Translations under genes and position numbers: made by a program
Source: Jaapia argillacea MUCL 33604
Lineage: Eukaryota; Basidiomycota; Agaricomycetes; Jaapiales; Jaapiaceae
Assembly: GCA_000697665.1 (NCBI GenBank)
Contig: KL197713.1
Span: 1,452,593-1,516,592, forward strand
Length of the DNA stretch: 64,000 bases
Reading direction: 5' to 3'
Shown: piece by piece, positions 41,419 to 52,492 of the stretch
Position numbering within the stretch: the stretch's first letter is position 1
Layout: each line of letters begins with the position of its first letter
Notes under the pieces: generated by a model
Database searches by the model: none
The model's input: the letters and a program-made list of their open reading frames with translations, nothing else
Told to the model about the DNA's origin: nothing

Positions 41419-41577
41419 TTTCTGTCCCAAAATGTTTGCCTATCTGTTGTTGTTCAGCTATGTATGCTCTGTTGTGTGTGCTCTATTTTGTTCTCGCCAT
41501 GAAGTTGGCTACTGTTGTTACTAGTACAAGTGTTACATTGCTGGTTGTGTGTAATGTATTGGTTCTCCATGACTGCG

Positions 41578-42220
41578 TCAAGCTCGAGTTGTTTCCCTAG
41601 CTAGGATCTCCTGGACTCGCTTCAACTTGCCGTCATTTCCAGTCCCAGCAGCAATCTCCTTGTCGGTACGGGTTCCGATACGAATGTCGGTGGCAATTCG
41701 AGGGGCACCTTGTCCATGGACGGCGGCATGACAATCGCCAATGACTTTGCATACTTGATCCCATGGTCCCTCTACATCATGATTGTAAACGCGGAGATGG
41801 CTCGAAAAGCAACTTAACGAAGCTCACCCAGATTGGTGCCGTATCCACTGTGATGGGTTGAGAAAAATCGGGAAAATAAGACGGTGAGAGATATGCTCAC
41901 TGCATCTATTACCATCATCAGCTTTCATTTCCATTCGGAGTGAAAGCACTAGAACCTACTTCGAATGGAAGCCCCGACCGTTCAAGAACTTTGTGGCACT
42001 CGGCGATGTATTCGCCCACCTTGACGATCCGATGAGACATGGATAACACATCATATACCTAGGCGAACTTACAGAGGGTTCTCCGGTTCCCATCGGGATG
42101 AGGCAGAAGTCTACGGGCGAACAGATGATAGATCCCTGAGGCGGAGGACAGAGCACTGGCGGGGGGTTCTGGCTTACCTGCGACGGCGTATAGCTCTGTT
42201 CTTTCGGTTGACTTGGACAT
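41578..42220 (-). CDS. ECM15: ECM15/UPF0045-type thiamine-binding protein
   Basis: Members of this small family (bacterial YkoF/MTH1187-like, yeast Ecm15) bind thiamine and form compact alpha/beta tetramers in the cytosol. The exons join to MSKSTERTELYAVA, then DFCLIPMGTGEPSVGEYIA, ECHKVLERSGLPFEV, then YGTNLEGPWDQVCKVIGDCH, AAVHGQGAPRIATDIRIGTR and TDKEIAAGTGNDGKLKRVQ, ending EILARETTRA. The strings IPMGTGEPSVGEYIA and HGYGTN(L)EG are diagnostic. Length of about 115-125 residues is usual. Four introns; the middle joins around 41830-41950 are less certain. Convergent with the methyltransferase gene, 159 bp apart. Confidence 0.82.
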
Positions 42221-43729
42221 GGTGTGAAGGGAAATAGATGATGGAATGACTTGGTCTGCGCGAAGGATATGTAAGATTGTCGGAATCGATAAGCCTGAGG
42301 TGTTGATGGAAAATCATTACGCCGAGCGTCATTCCCAACACCTTCATCTTCAGACGAGACGAGATATGACGAGGGCACGGGTCAGACTCCCGAGTCTTCA
42401 TATTCATTACTGTCGCTCGCCCGTTGGCGCCCATAGATGTTGCTGATACACACCCCCTTGGTACTGAGCCAGGTTGGAAATTATTCCCCCAAATATTCCG
42501 AGTGGGTGATATTGTTTGGCTCGCCGTGGAGGCTGCTCAAGTTCACAAGGGGATATTGAATTTTGCGGGAACTTCATGATCAGCGTTCATGTGCGGTGCA
42601 GCGATTTACTTCCGGCACCTTTTTGACAAAAAACTCCTAAGATCTGGTCGAAAATGCGAGAATGATGCGAAACGTAGAACTACTAGTACGTGGTCTAAGT
42701 ATTCGCCATTGCCGTGGAGATGTTAGGAGAGTAAAATTGTGTTACTACAAGCCATCCTAATCTATGAAAGAGTAGTAAGAAGATCTAGACAAAGGTGAAG
42801 GTACCGGAGAGAGGAGTGGCCTTGTAGCCGGGCCTGGAGGAGGGGTTGGACAGGTTGCGTCTGTGGGGGGCCAGGAGGGGTAATTTGATGTCGATGGTGA
42901 AGGGGCTTGGGTAGATAGCCTTTCATGTTTCGGGCCAAGATTGCACTCAAGCTGGCAGCACGATTTGGAAGCTTCGGACAGTGCCAACAGTCCCGAACAG
43001 CGTACGGAAAAAAACTCGGATTTTCGCAGACAATAAATGGAGTAGATATACTGTTGCCTAGGATGTTCAAGGGGGTGATTGCGGAGGGGGTAAATACATT
43101 CGTAGTTCGCCATCATCCCAGCCCGTTTTTGGTAACCGTCGCACCAAATTCGGGATGCACACGTGGTGGCCCAAGGAACGAACTCTTACCTTGTCTTTTG
43201 CTCAATTTTTGCTCTGTTTTTTGTGACTTTTATGATACCTTGCACATCAATGAGTATCGAGCGACATACGCCAGAGAATGACATTGGTTCATTCCAACCC
43301 CTGAACTTTTTCACCACTAATTTCGCTCAATAACCTCAGGGTCTTGGCGTCTCAAGTTTTTCGCAATCGAAGGTCACCACTTCGAGGAACTTTCCCCTCT
43401 CTTCGTTTTCGCTCGTCAGGCTATGAGCGAATCGAGAATCTCTTCTCAGCCTTCACACACGCGATTTGCGAATATCTCAGCAGATTCGTAGGAAGTAAAC
43501 CGTGATTTCTGGGGAGGCGTGAGTTTCTGTCGAATCATTTCCTGTGCTAAGAAGCAAACGCCGTGGTCTTTGACTTGACAAGGTACGCCCTTCTTCTTTT
43601 ATCCAGCCTTCATCGCCCGCCTCTGATTCTAGTCAAGGTCGCCTTTGGTGGTACCTTCCGCCTCTTGTGTGGTCTTGGAAACATGGTACACGGTAGCCAA
43701 GTGGTCCATGTCAGCTTGATCATACAGCT
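42221..43729. other. 1.5-kb gap between ECM15 and the left duplication arm
   Basis: I find no supported gene. Open frames at 42757-43281 on both strands lack motifs and do not extend through plausible introns. The right part may be promoter-distal sequence for gene A; the left part is the ECM15 promoter. Confidence 0.4.
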
Positions 43730-44002
43730 GTGTGATTCCATGCTTCACTCCGTTAGATGGAAATGGACAGAGTGCGTGCAAGCTTGCGATTTGGTGTTGC
43801 ACGGGAAATAGGTCCGCATATACCCCTCCACCAGGATCATCTTCTCCCCTTCTCAGAGCGAACTATTAACTACCTGTGTAGCGTAACCGACTCGAGCGTA
43901 TATCCGCCTCTGCAAGGTTTATACACCCTACCCCATTTCAATGTGGACCAAGTCTCTAGCCCTCCATGCCATTTCACATGACATTGTCAACCACCCCCGC
44001 CG

Positions 44003-44009
44003 TATATAA
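44003..44009 (+). promoter_or_regulatory. TATA box of gene A, copy 1
   Basis: TATATAA lies about 76 bp upstream of the gene A ATG. The same string, in the same place, precedes copy 2, whereas sequence further upstream has drifted. Confidence 0.55.
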
Positions 44010-44078
44010 GTTCAACTTTCCCAATGCAGAAATTCCCCATCTTGAAGTTGCACCACTCCCAGATACACCACACACACA

Positions 44079-47000
44079 ATGCACAACCACCACTTCACAC
44101 CAATCACACCCACTCCACCCCTTCACCAGCCTTCCGACCTTCCCCCCACTCAGCCAATCCGATCCTTCAACGAATCCCGTCAACGATTCGCACAGAGGTC
44201 GGAGAAGTGGAGGAAGGCGAAGAAGTCTTGGGAGGCGCGTATGGAGTGGAAGCATCCCCCTTCCCTGCCTCTTTCGTCAAGGAACATCGCACTTTCCAGA
44301 TGTATCGCTTCGATTCGACGTCAACACGAACACGAACACGATCGGGAATATGTGATGCTCCAAAGGAGAAAGCGAGGGTTGGATGAGCCCAGCTTCGATG
44401 AAGGGATGTTTGACCTTCACGATTTTGGGCCCCCCACTGTCCGGCGTCGTACAGCCTTGGTAAGTTCTCCCGTGTATTCATATGTGTTAGTTGGTGGCTG
44501 ATAATTGGGTAGTTTGGCCAGAGAGCATGGCCTGACGATGACTATATTCGATGGTTCGAGTCCCAGTCCATCCAACCCAAGGTTCAGGTATGTTACCGTG
44601 GTCCTCCAATCGCGCCCTTTACTGATGACGATCCCAAGGTTGAATCTCAGTCTCTTGTTCTTCAAGCTGCAAATGTTCCTCCGGCACCAGGAAGTCGATC
44701 ATCTGGCGCAGGCTCATATCACCCAAAGCAGCATCACCCTCCCACTCGACCTGTCCGATCCTTTACCGAATCCCGTCAACGATTCGCCCAGAGGATGGAC
44801 CTGTGGAGAAAGTCAATCAAGAAACTGCTCGAGTCGCACCAGGATTGGAACTACCCACATTCCCGACCAGCTTCGTCAAGAAATGCCGCCATGTCACGGT
44901 TTATCGATTCAGTTCAACGTCATCTTGAGCTGCTGGACGATGGCGAGTTTGCAGAGCTTGGGGAAAGGCGGAGGAGACCAAGGGTGGATGAGCCGATCAT
45001 CGTTGGAGGTGTTCTTGACCTTCATGAGTTTGGACCACCTACTGTCCGGCGTCGCACAACCTTAGTAAGTGTTCGTTTTTGAACCTGCGTTGTATTCCCA
45101 GTGGCTGATGGTTCGATAGTCTTATCAGAGGTCATGGGTTCATGACGAGTATACCTGATGGTTCGATCGTCGGTCGTGCCAGCAACAGATTGAGGTGAGT
45201 TTTGTCGCGCTTCCTTACGCGCCCCCCGAGCTCACGAAACACATATAGGTTAACATCGCACCTCCGATTCACCAGGGCGATACTCCTTCACGACAACCTG
45301 TCGCTACGCACGATCTAATTGACGATATGCCTGAGCTTATACTTCCGCCTCCCATGATCCCCTTCGACAACGCAGAAACGCTCAACTCTGTCGCGGAGGA
45401 ATCCAGAGTGTCATCTCCCGATGCCAACGCGTATGTCCCATCAGATGACTACCTCGATGACCAGGCCACCGTGACAACGTCGGAGTTGGACGATGAGGAG
45501 TCGATGGTCGTAGTGGAGGACATTGAACCTGTGGCGTGTCCAACAACGGCATTCACAACGATGCCTGAGGAAGACGCGCCGCTCGACCTTTCTACCGACT
45601 CAGTTCTCGAAGTCGAATGCATCCTCGCGGACAACTTGGACGAAGATAGCCAGGATTTTTCGGCCTTCAGCCCGCTTCCCTCCTTCTGCGATGTCTCTGC
45701 TGCTTCACCAATGGAGGAAGACGATGCCTCGTGGGAGTCTTTCATCGACGCTCCGCCCAAAGTAGCAGATGTTCCCCTGTTTCTTCCGGAAGACGACGAC
45801 GACGACGACGACATGGAGACCTTGAGCCAGGAACCTTCCCTTTACGACGTCCCCGGTAGCCTTACCCTAGGCGAAGCTTCGCCTCTTACCGTAGCTTCCG
45901 ATCATGGCGAAAACTGCCTTCCAATGCTGGACACCGTCTCATGCATCACCCCTGATGTTGACTTGGACCGTTCTATCGACGTTGGTTCTCCATCGCCGCA
46001 AATTCTCCCAGATCTCATCATCGACCCCAGCCCATTGGATGATGATTCGGATGATTTGCTCGCATCCATGGACAGGGGTATATTCGGTCCTTCCGACGAG
46101 GTTGAGAAGGGGAATTCCTCCGATATCGAGGTGCACTGGTCAAATTCGTCGATAGAGGTTGTTGGTGAAGAGGACTCGACCTATCCTTCCTCCGACAACT
46201 CTGGCTTTGGAGTCCCAAATCTCCTCGTCGACAATTCGGGTCAAGACACCCGAGACGACGCAACCCTCGATCCGCTGGCCTCAATTTACAACGTTATGTC
46301 TAGCCTGACACTACGAGAAGATTCGCCCGATGAATCCACCGACTCTCGTCTCAAAGGGAAACAATTGGATCAAGGTCCCGATAATCCGATTGCGTTCAAT
46401 CCCCTGCATAACTCGACCGAAGTGTTAGAAGAGTCTCTCGGCGACTCCTTTGGTCCACCGAGTCTCCTTCTCGAGCTCAGCCCCGTTTCATCCGTCAGTC
46501 CACAACTACCATCTGATTCATGCTGCACTATCTGATACTCTCCAAGGGTGCTATTCTACAGACTCCAGTAATTCACGACCCTGTCAGCAACGCAGGATTC
46601 CTGGACGGCATAGAACATATGTTCGCATTAATGGCTATGGGGGGCGCAAGTGAGGCGACCTCACCTGCGTCTGAACAGCAAGGCGAAGGTGAGTTCAGAG
46701 TGCAGGTGGAAATTTGAATGCTTCTAACGTCGAGGTCGCTTGGACAGCTTTGGATACGACAAGCCTCGGCGAAGTCAACGGGTCTACCGATATCTCGATT
46801 GCAGATATCGCCGATGACGAAGTCATTCCTTCAGCAACCAGTTCAATGGGTACGTACACGATTACCTTTGTCCGAAAACACCTCTGATTCTGGTCATCCT
46901 TTAACCCCACCTCCAGGGAACATGAGTGTGGCGAGCCACTTAGACTTGGAAGGCTCCGACCGGTCGCTGGAATTGGGTATCACGAGCCCTTGTGACGATG

Positions 47001-47573
47001 GAGTTCCCTTCCCCACCCTCCGTCCCAGCATCAGCACTTCTGCGGAGATGGATATCGCCTACGACCTCACCAATGACGACCGCTCGCCGAAGTTCATCAG
47101 CGGAGTCGATCTCAGGAGTCACCTAGAGGATGACGGACGTCCCACACACGACGGTGGCCATTCGTCCACCACCTCGATGCAACCTGGTACCTGGCGAGCC
47201 GAAAGTTCTGTCACCGAGAGTGAACCGGCTGCTTGCATCCACGACAGTGCATCTGTCGGGTTCACGGAGGGTACACATGTTGGACGCGAGGAAGACCACG
47301 GTAAGTTTCTTTCTCCTCGCTGATTCCCGAGCTCACCTGAAGTCCATCAGAGTTGGCGGGTAGCAGTCGGGAACGCCCATCCACTCGTTCTCTCCAAGAC
47401 ATTACCAACTTACCTCCTACGACCCCACGACGAGCCCCACCGGCAGAGGTTAGTCATATCCACCATCGCAATCCTCACTTGTTGTGCTTACGGTCGAACA
47501 GGTCGACACGTTCTTACAATCGATCCTCGATGGCTTTCAGAAAGATGACGAGGCCATCGATGTCGAGCAATGA
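44079..47573 (+). CDS. Gene A copy 1: duplicated-module protein of unknown family, with internal stop
   Basis: I do not recognise the family. Exon 1 (44079-44461) and exon 2 (about 44511-45064) each encode a related module of about 150 residues: RSF(N/T)ESRQRFAQR, a charged helix, SSRN.A..R.I.S..R, then DLH(D/E)FGPPTVRRRT, a phase-0 intron, and QR.W..D.Y.RWF. Exon 3 (45120-45194, 25 codons) would complete the second module but has TGA at 45156-45158 where copy 2 has CGA (Arg). Exon 4 (45249 to about 46500) encodes an acidic, Pro/Ser-rich region rich in Asp-Asp and PLDLSTDS-type strings, open throughout. Later exons end VDTFLQSILDGFQKDDEAID then VEQ. Either the protein is truncated after about 340 residues or exon 3, whose length divides by three, is skipped. 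No signal peptide or membrane segment. Confidence 0.6.
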
Positions 47574-48196
47574 CGAGATTTACGTTTTGACGAGACAACG
47601 CAGTAAGTGCCTTCACACCAGCATGCTTTGGGCGTTCTTTGTTAACAACCTATGCTGTAGACCAGATTCACTCTCCAATTTCCAACTATACCCCAATTTA
47701 CGTCGATGTGCGGCGCATTTCCACCGATTTCACCTCGGACTTCGATTTTCCTCTCTTTACCCAATATCGTCCAACGAAGGCACCTTTTTCTTCTCCTCAT
47801 TAGTGAAACCACACCATTCTATAGTTGCATACGAACTTTTTTATTTCCTTCTTCGAGATTCACGAACCATCGGCGTTATTCGTCACTTTTTTTTACCTCC
47901 TCGATTCAGTAGATTTTTTGCCATTCGCCTTTCCACATCTCTTCTTCCCCTCAACGGCCATCCAAACCGCAGTTCCCGTCCTGCCACTCCAAGGCCGCCT
48001 TCCACATTCGCACTCCAGCCACACTTCGGGATCGAACTCATCCCACCGGACCTCAATGCCTTCTGCCCATTGCGATCTCCAGTCCAATTCGCATCCCAAG
48101 CATTCCCATACAATCACACGACCAAGACGTGATTCCCGTCGCTTCAAATGCAAGACCTAAATACCACGTAGTTCTCGCGTCCTACTGGGTATCCCT
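47574..48196. other. 3' flank of gene A, left arm
   Basis: Pyrimidine-rich sequence downstream of the gene A stop, matched in the right arm at about 58.05-58.65 kb. Open frames here are low-complexity Ser/Phe/Leu/Pro frames and are not called as genes. Confidence 0.4.
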
Positions 48197-49540
48197 TTGC
48201 TTGGAGGACGTTCAGATCCATCCTCAAGCATGACCAACCATCCTTGTGCCATCATCTTCGACCAAGCTTCAAGTACCCCTAGCCCAGAACGGTGGCTTGA
48301 TTCTCGCGTCTCTGCTCCCCATCACTTGCTCGCTTCAAACCGCTTCTCTCTGCCCGGCGCCCCATCAACTGTTTCTGCCCAACCCCCCTCTCTCTGTGTC
48401 CTCCACGTCTAGCTCCACAGTTCAACATCTGGCTTCTCTGCCTTGTCTACGCTACTCCTGCTCGCTTTGCTGCGCCTTCTCTGGTTCCAAACTCGTCCCA
48501 CACGCCTCTCCTCAACCCTCGGCTTCGTCGTGGCCTGCACCTCATGGATCGGGATCAAGGCCTTGTCCTCGGAACTTGAAAGTCGTCGGATGCTGGTGAA
48601 ACCAACTGATGTTGTGGTAAGAACTGATGTGGAGCTCTAACCTTTGTGGTGATGCAGGGTACTGAGACGTGGCTGGCTTTAGCGGGCGGCACCGGGCACT
48701 CTCGAGGCGGAATCACCGGGCCGATGGTCGACCATCCTCGCTGAAGCATTTTTTGGCACTGGGTGAGTGAATGTCGGGTTCTTGCCTTGCAAACTCTGGC
48801 TGACTTGACGTGAAGACACGGCCGCTCTGTTTGCTGTCAAGGTCGAGGATCTGTCGAGTGGTGCGTCTAAATCTATGTTCGGTAAGTTTGTCCTTACTCT
48901 TCCTTGTCGCTGCTGCTGACCTCGTATTCCCTCTTTCCGGAGGGCGATACGATCTTCCAAGGTCGCATCGCCCTCCACCGGCAGTGCTCTCGGCTGGGTA
49001 AGCGAGTTGACCCCAGCCCGACCTTGATATTGGACAGGTAAGCCCTTTGTCTCATTGAAGATGGATCGCACGTTGACCTCGCCTCAGATGTAGGATCCTA
49101 GCGTTTCCATGCCGTGACCATATAGCTCGACCGCCCGCACGGTGACGCCAATCGAGTAGTGCCCTTCAACGCCGCTGCCCATGCCTAGCCATAGTCGAGG
49201 ACGGATCGCGTCGTCGCATTGGTAAGAGGGAAGCGGAGGTTCTCACCGCCGACCTTGTCTGTTGGTGGAACTAACTTCTAGCGGGGCTCTATGAGGCGAG
49301 GCTCGTGTGGATCTTTCAACTCCACGCTTCGATCTCGTTCAAATCCACGTCTTCGACAAGGTGCCGGGCCTCAACCACATCACTGGAAGGTCAATGGAAG
49401 CCTATGGTTCCGATCGGGGCTCTAATCCTCGACGACAGGGTTCACATTCGAGCTCAGACGAACGTATCGCCGTCGCCAAAACCTATTCAATTCCAATTTA
49501 AGCGCAACGACAGGGCCAGTCGGGTTCAGGTTTGAGCAAA
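48197..49540 (+). pseudogene. Gene C remnant, left arm (unrecognised)
   Basis: The right arm shows a clearer version. Here an exon-like segment ending LVKPTDVV is followed by an intron-like GTAAGAACTG..TGATGCAG and then GTETWLALAGG, which soon loses the frame kept in the other copy. Further blocks reading AALFAVKVEDLSSG (near 48825) and VQIHVFDKVPGLNHITGRS (near 49330) are also shared by both arms. It looks like a decaying host gene of unknown function. Limits are approximate. Confidence 0.35.
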
Positions 49541-50508
49541 TCTTAACAGCAGTACTCAGGGATCTCAAGGGCATCAAACGAATATACGGAGTCTATACAA
49601 TTAGGTTGGAGAAGCCACGACGTCAAGGGGCCAAGGACATTGAAGTGTAACAGGAGCGTCAACGGACACAATTGAGCCGAGATTATAGAGGTGGGAATGG
49701 GGGTATCGAGGTGGGGTTGGCTCGGAGGTGGATTTCAGGTTGGTTGGACTGGACATTGGGGTGGCGGTGGTTGAGCGGTTTTGCGATTTTGCGGTTTTGC
49801 AATTCCGTGGTCGGGGTTATAAGGTTCAATGGTTGAGGCTCAGCAAGTGCGTGGTCGGTTGGTGGCCAGTCGGTTTATTGGGTTTGGATGTAGGGGCGAT
49901 TTCAAAGTAGTAGTCGGCCAATGGAGGCTCACGCAATTTTTCTTTTCCTTAGATAGACGCATCACATCGTAGACTTGTGTAAAGGTTTATTAGTCTTATA
50001 CCCGATTATTATTGTCACTGTATTGCAAAATTGGAATACCACATATTATCTGGACATTGGTGGGACAACAACTGCCTTTGAGGAGGTGCATGGTGCAACG
50101 AAACGACAAGGGTGGGATCAATAATAATTTTCATATAAATGTGAACCACTGGTTGGATAATCCTTCAGGCGTTAAGGAGGGCAGAGAGAGATGGAGCGGC
50201 GGAGTGAATGAAGGCCGCGGCGACGAGGCCAAGGTCTCTTCATCACTGTGCAGCAGGCAAAAGTGTTCCAGCCGGAGAGATGGGGTTTACGTTGTGCACG
50301 TATACAAGAAAGGTAGTCCTGAAAGTCAAGACTTGAGAACAAAGCCGATGCATTTGGCACTGTATTATCGGCGTCGTGCCAATGAGGTCCGATAAAGGGG
50401 GGTGTTGGTTGGTCAATGACTGGTGGCCGCATGTACGAGAGAGGGAGAAGGAGTGGGAAAGGACGCCTCAGGTTTTCTGTCCCCGCCGATCCTGTCGGTG
50501 TTCATGCC
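49541..50508. other. Arm sequence without a supported gene, left arm
   Basis: Includes a GGTGG/GGTTTT-rich stretch near 49690-49830 and a segment near 50090-50185 that has matches in the right arm and, once more, at 52893-52985. No coding sequence is supported. Confidence 0.4.
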
Positions 50509-50893
50509 TCAAGCTTCGAAGGCAGGGCGGGGTATCTGCTCTAGCTGGATTACTTTGATCTCTTCTGAGGAAATAGGTTGTAGCCAGCAGATAAATGTCG
50601 CCTTCCAAAGCCGCTCACCATCTTTCGGCGCACCCTTAGAGCAGACGGTGTTGTTTGGGGGATATCTGATCGGGCGCCCATAGAATGAGAACAACCACGT
50701 ACACGTCTGTCTATCCTCAGAGGAGGGTGTCCGGACTTTGCAATTCTGGTGCTGCGAATGCGTCTCGGAAAGTATGGATTTCTGGAACGTCCCTGAGGCG
50801 TGTAGGAGCCAGTTCCATGGCAAGAACTTCTAATTGAGGATCGTCAAAGCGGTAAGACGCACTCCTCACTGGGGCTACTCCTTTCGCTTCTGG
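50509..50893 (-). pseudogene. Gene B 3' end, left arm (frame disturbed)
   Basis: On the minus strand, VRSASYRFDDPQLEVLAMEL and LRDVPEIHTFRDAFAAPELQ read toward the end of one frame, then GRPIRYPPNNTVCSKGAPKD continues in another. After a canonical intron (GTGAGC..TTTCCTCAG) the terminal exon is EEIKVIQLEQIPRPAFEA and a stop. The right arm keeps the same layout. I do not recognise the protein. The change of frame between the first two blocks and the absence of upstream exons suggest a broken or partial gene. Confidence 0.45.
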
Positions 50894-51080
50894 CCCGGGA
50901 GTGGAAGGGACATCTTGGAAATGCCACGACGGCTCCTGGAGAGGATTTCAAGCGAGAGCGTATTCGCCATATTTTACAGTACTCTCCCAGGTCCAAATCA
51001 CCTCTAGGATGGGAAGCCATGCTGGGGCCCTACCTGGAGTTGTGGATGAATATCAGTACTATTGGGGAAATCCGGCGGAT

Positions 51081-51382
51081 TGGCGGATTGGCGGATTCTA
51101 CTTAAGCTGCGCTGCTGAAACATGTAGCTTAATGAGCCTCTTGGTCTGTAATGATTTGGGCATGTTAAGCAAAGACCAACACCCTGACAGATCAAGTGTC
51201 GAGCAAACCCCACGACACGTTAAGCAGATTAGTGCCCGTTCCACGTTGCACCGATCAGTGTTAAGGTTTGGAGAGGCTTGGTCAAGCTCAAGCCAGGATA
51301 ATAATAAGTTTGTATCTCTATGGCTGACCTTCTACCTCTTGCCTCACGAAAACCTGTGAGACTTGCTCATCTAATAGCACAT
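51081..51382. other. Left part of the spacer, no gene seen
   Basis: Contains three tandem copies of GGATTGGC near 51077-51100 and otherwise unremarkable sequence. No similarity to the arms. Confidence 0.4.
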
Positions 51383-51571
51383 TGGTGTAGTTCGAGTGGT
51401 AATATCGTCATCTGAATTCCCGAACCCCAATTCAAGCACTAAATGGATCTCGAATGACACAGGGTTTTGCTGACATAACGTGATCCATCCCTTGTATTGA
51501 ACTTCTGTGTTTGTCAGTTTTAGAACCCTTTCCTCACAAAGTGAGGAGTTGGGGAAGGAAGTACCACAGAG
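51383..51571 (+). mobile_element. SINE-like, tRNA-derived segment
   Basis: TAGTTCGAGTGG (51388-51399) resembles a Pol III A box and AATTCAAGCAC (51429-51439) a weak B box about 30 bp on, followed by a non-tRNA body. The stretch 51526-51548 has a relative near 10860. No poly-A tail or target duplication was identified, so the class is tentative. Confidence 0.35.
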
Positions 51572-52248
51572 GGATAATGCTATTGGGAAACCCCAGTTGT
51601 TGCTGAAAACCCGGGTTTAGCGAGAAACCGCTAAGTTGACGAAACCTGACGAAAGTCAGGAGGGTTGTTGATCCCCAAGTCCAGGGATTTCGGGCGGCGT
51701 CAAGCCCGAGGGTGCCTTGGTTCTAGTTGGCGAAGATTGATGCCGGGATTTCCCGAGAAGCGCCAACCACATGAGCTCAGTGACAGCGACGCGAACGTCG
51801 GTGAGCACAGCGGCAAAGTAGGCGCGCTCGTTGTCATCGACAACGTTAAAATCAAAGACAAATTGACTTAAAAAAAATTGTACACTGGTGATAAAGTGAC
51901 ATATGTGTGCATTTAGTTATCAAATGGTGAATCAGATTTCCAATTTATCAACTTTCAGCAAAGAAACTGCTGCTGTCGTCAATGACAACGAGCGCACCTA
52001 CTTTGCCGCTGTGCTCACCAATGTTTGCATTGTTGTCATCGAGCTCATGTGGTTGGCGCTTCTCAGGAAATCCCAGCATCAATCTTTGCCAACTAGAACC
52101 AAGGCACTCTCGGGCTTGACGCCACCCGAAATCCCTGGACTCGGAGATCAACAACCCTCCCTGACTTTCGTCAGGTTTTGTCAACTTAGCGGTTTCTCGC
52201 TAAACCCAGGTTTTCAGCAACAACTGGGGTTTCCCAATAGCATTATCC
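51572..52248. mobile_element. Mutator-like MITE with long terminal inverted repeats and 9-bp target duplication
   Basis: The ends GGATAATGCTATTGGGAAAC and their complement define inverted repeats of about 270 bp each, 51572-51843 and about 51975-52248, around a short AT-rich centre. Identity between the two arms is high (roughly nine in ten by eye). The flanks ACCACAGAG at 51563-51571 and 52249-52257 are identical, a 9-bp target duplication typical of Mutator elements. There is no transposase; the two open frames seen in the arms are mirror images of each other and are not genes. It is inserted in the outermost bases of another palindromic element. Confidence 0.85.
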
Positions 52249-52249
52249 A

Positions 52250-52492
52250 CCACAGAGGGCTAAGGCAGTAGGAAAGTACTGACCTTAAACCTTTTCACCA
52301 AAGACAAAGGTGTAGATCTCCTCCATAAATTTCTGGTCACCTGAGTTGGTTACCTTCAATGCCAGGGCTTGCTTTACCTGTGTTTGATTTGCTAAATGAA
52401 TCAAAAACAGGTAAAGCAAGCCCTGGCATCACCTTTGTCTTTGGTGAAAAGGTTTAAGGTCAGTACTTTCCTACTGCCTTAGCCCTCTGTGG
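52250..52492. mobile_element. Palindromic foldback element hit by the Mutator-like MITE
   Basis: It begins CCACAGAGGGCTAAGGCAGT and ends with the complement at 52473-52492. The outer inverted repeats extend about 63 bp to CACCTTTGTC and an inner hairpin pairs GCCAGGGCTTGCTTTACCTG with its complement. With 243 bp and no coding capacity it resembles a foldback MITE. No clear target duplication was found. Confidence 0.7.

Larger units (their letters stand above)
43730..51080 (+). repeat. Left arm of a 7.3-kb inverted segmental duplication
   Basis: This segment recurs in reverse complement at about 55110-62490. Matching landmarks include the gene A start (44079 against 62134), gene A stop (47573 against 58655), the FDKV/FGKV frame (49305 against 56888) and a gene B terminal exon (50509 against 55663). 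Coordinate sums stay near 106,190-106,230, so the arms are collinear with few large gaps. Divergence is uneven: coding exons of gene A are close, intergenic parts looser. Outer and inner limits are good to about 50 bp; beyond them similarity fades. Confidence 0.88.

Noticed and set aside
46650-46725. A 17-nt intron in gene A between GTGAGTTCAG and GTGCAG
   Set aside because: Too short for a spliceosomal intron. Using the upstream GTGAGGCGACC donor gives a 56-nt intron with a consistent frame in both copies.
51665-52184. Two mirrored open frames of 68-78 codons inside the Mutator-like MITE
   Set aside because: They are the same sequence in the two inverted repeats and have no transposase features.
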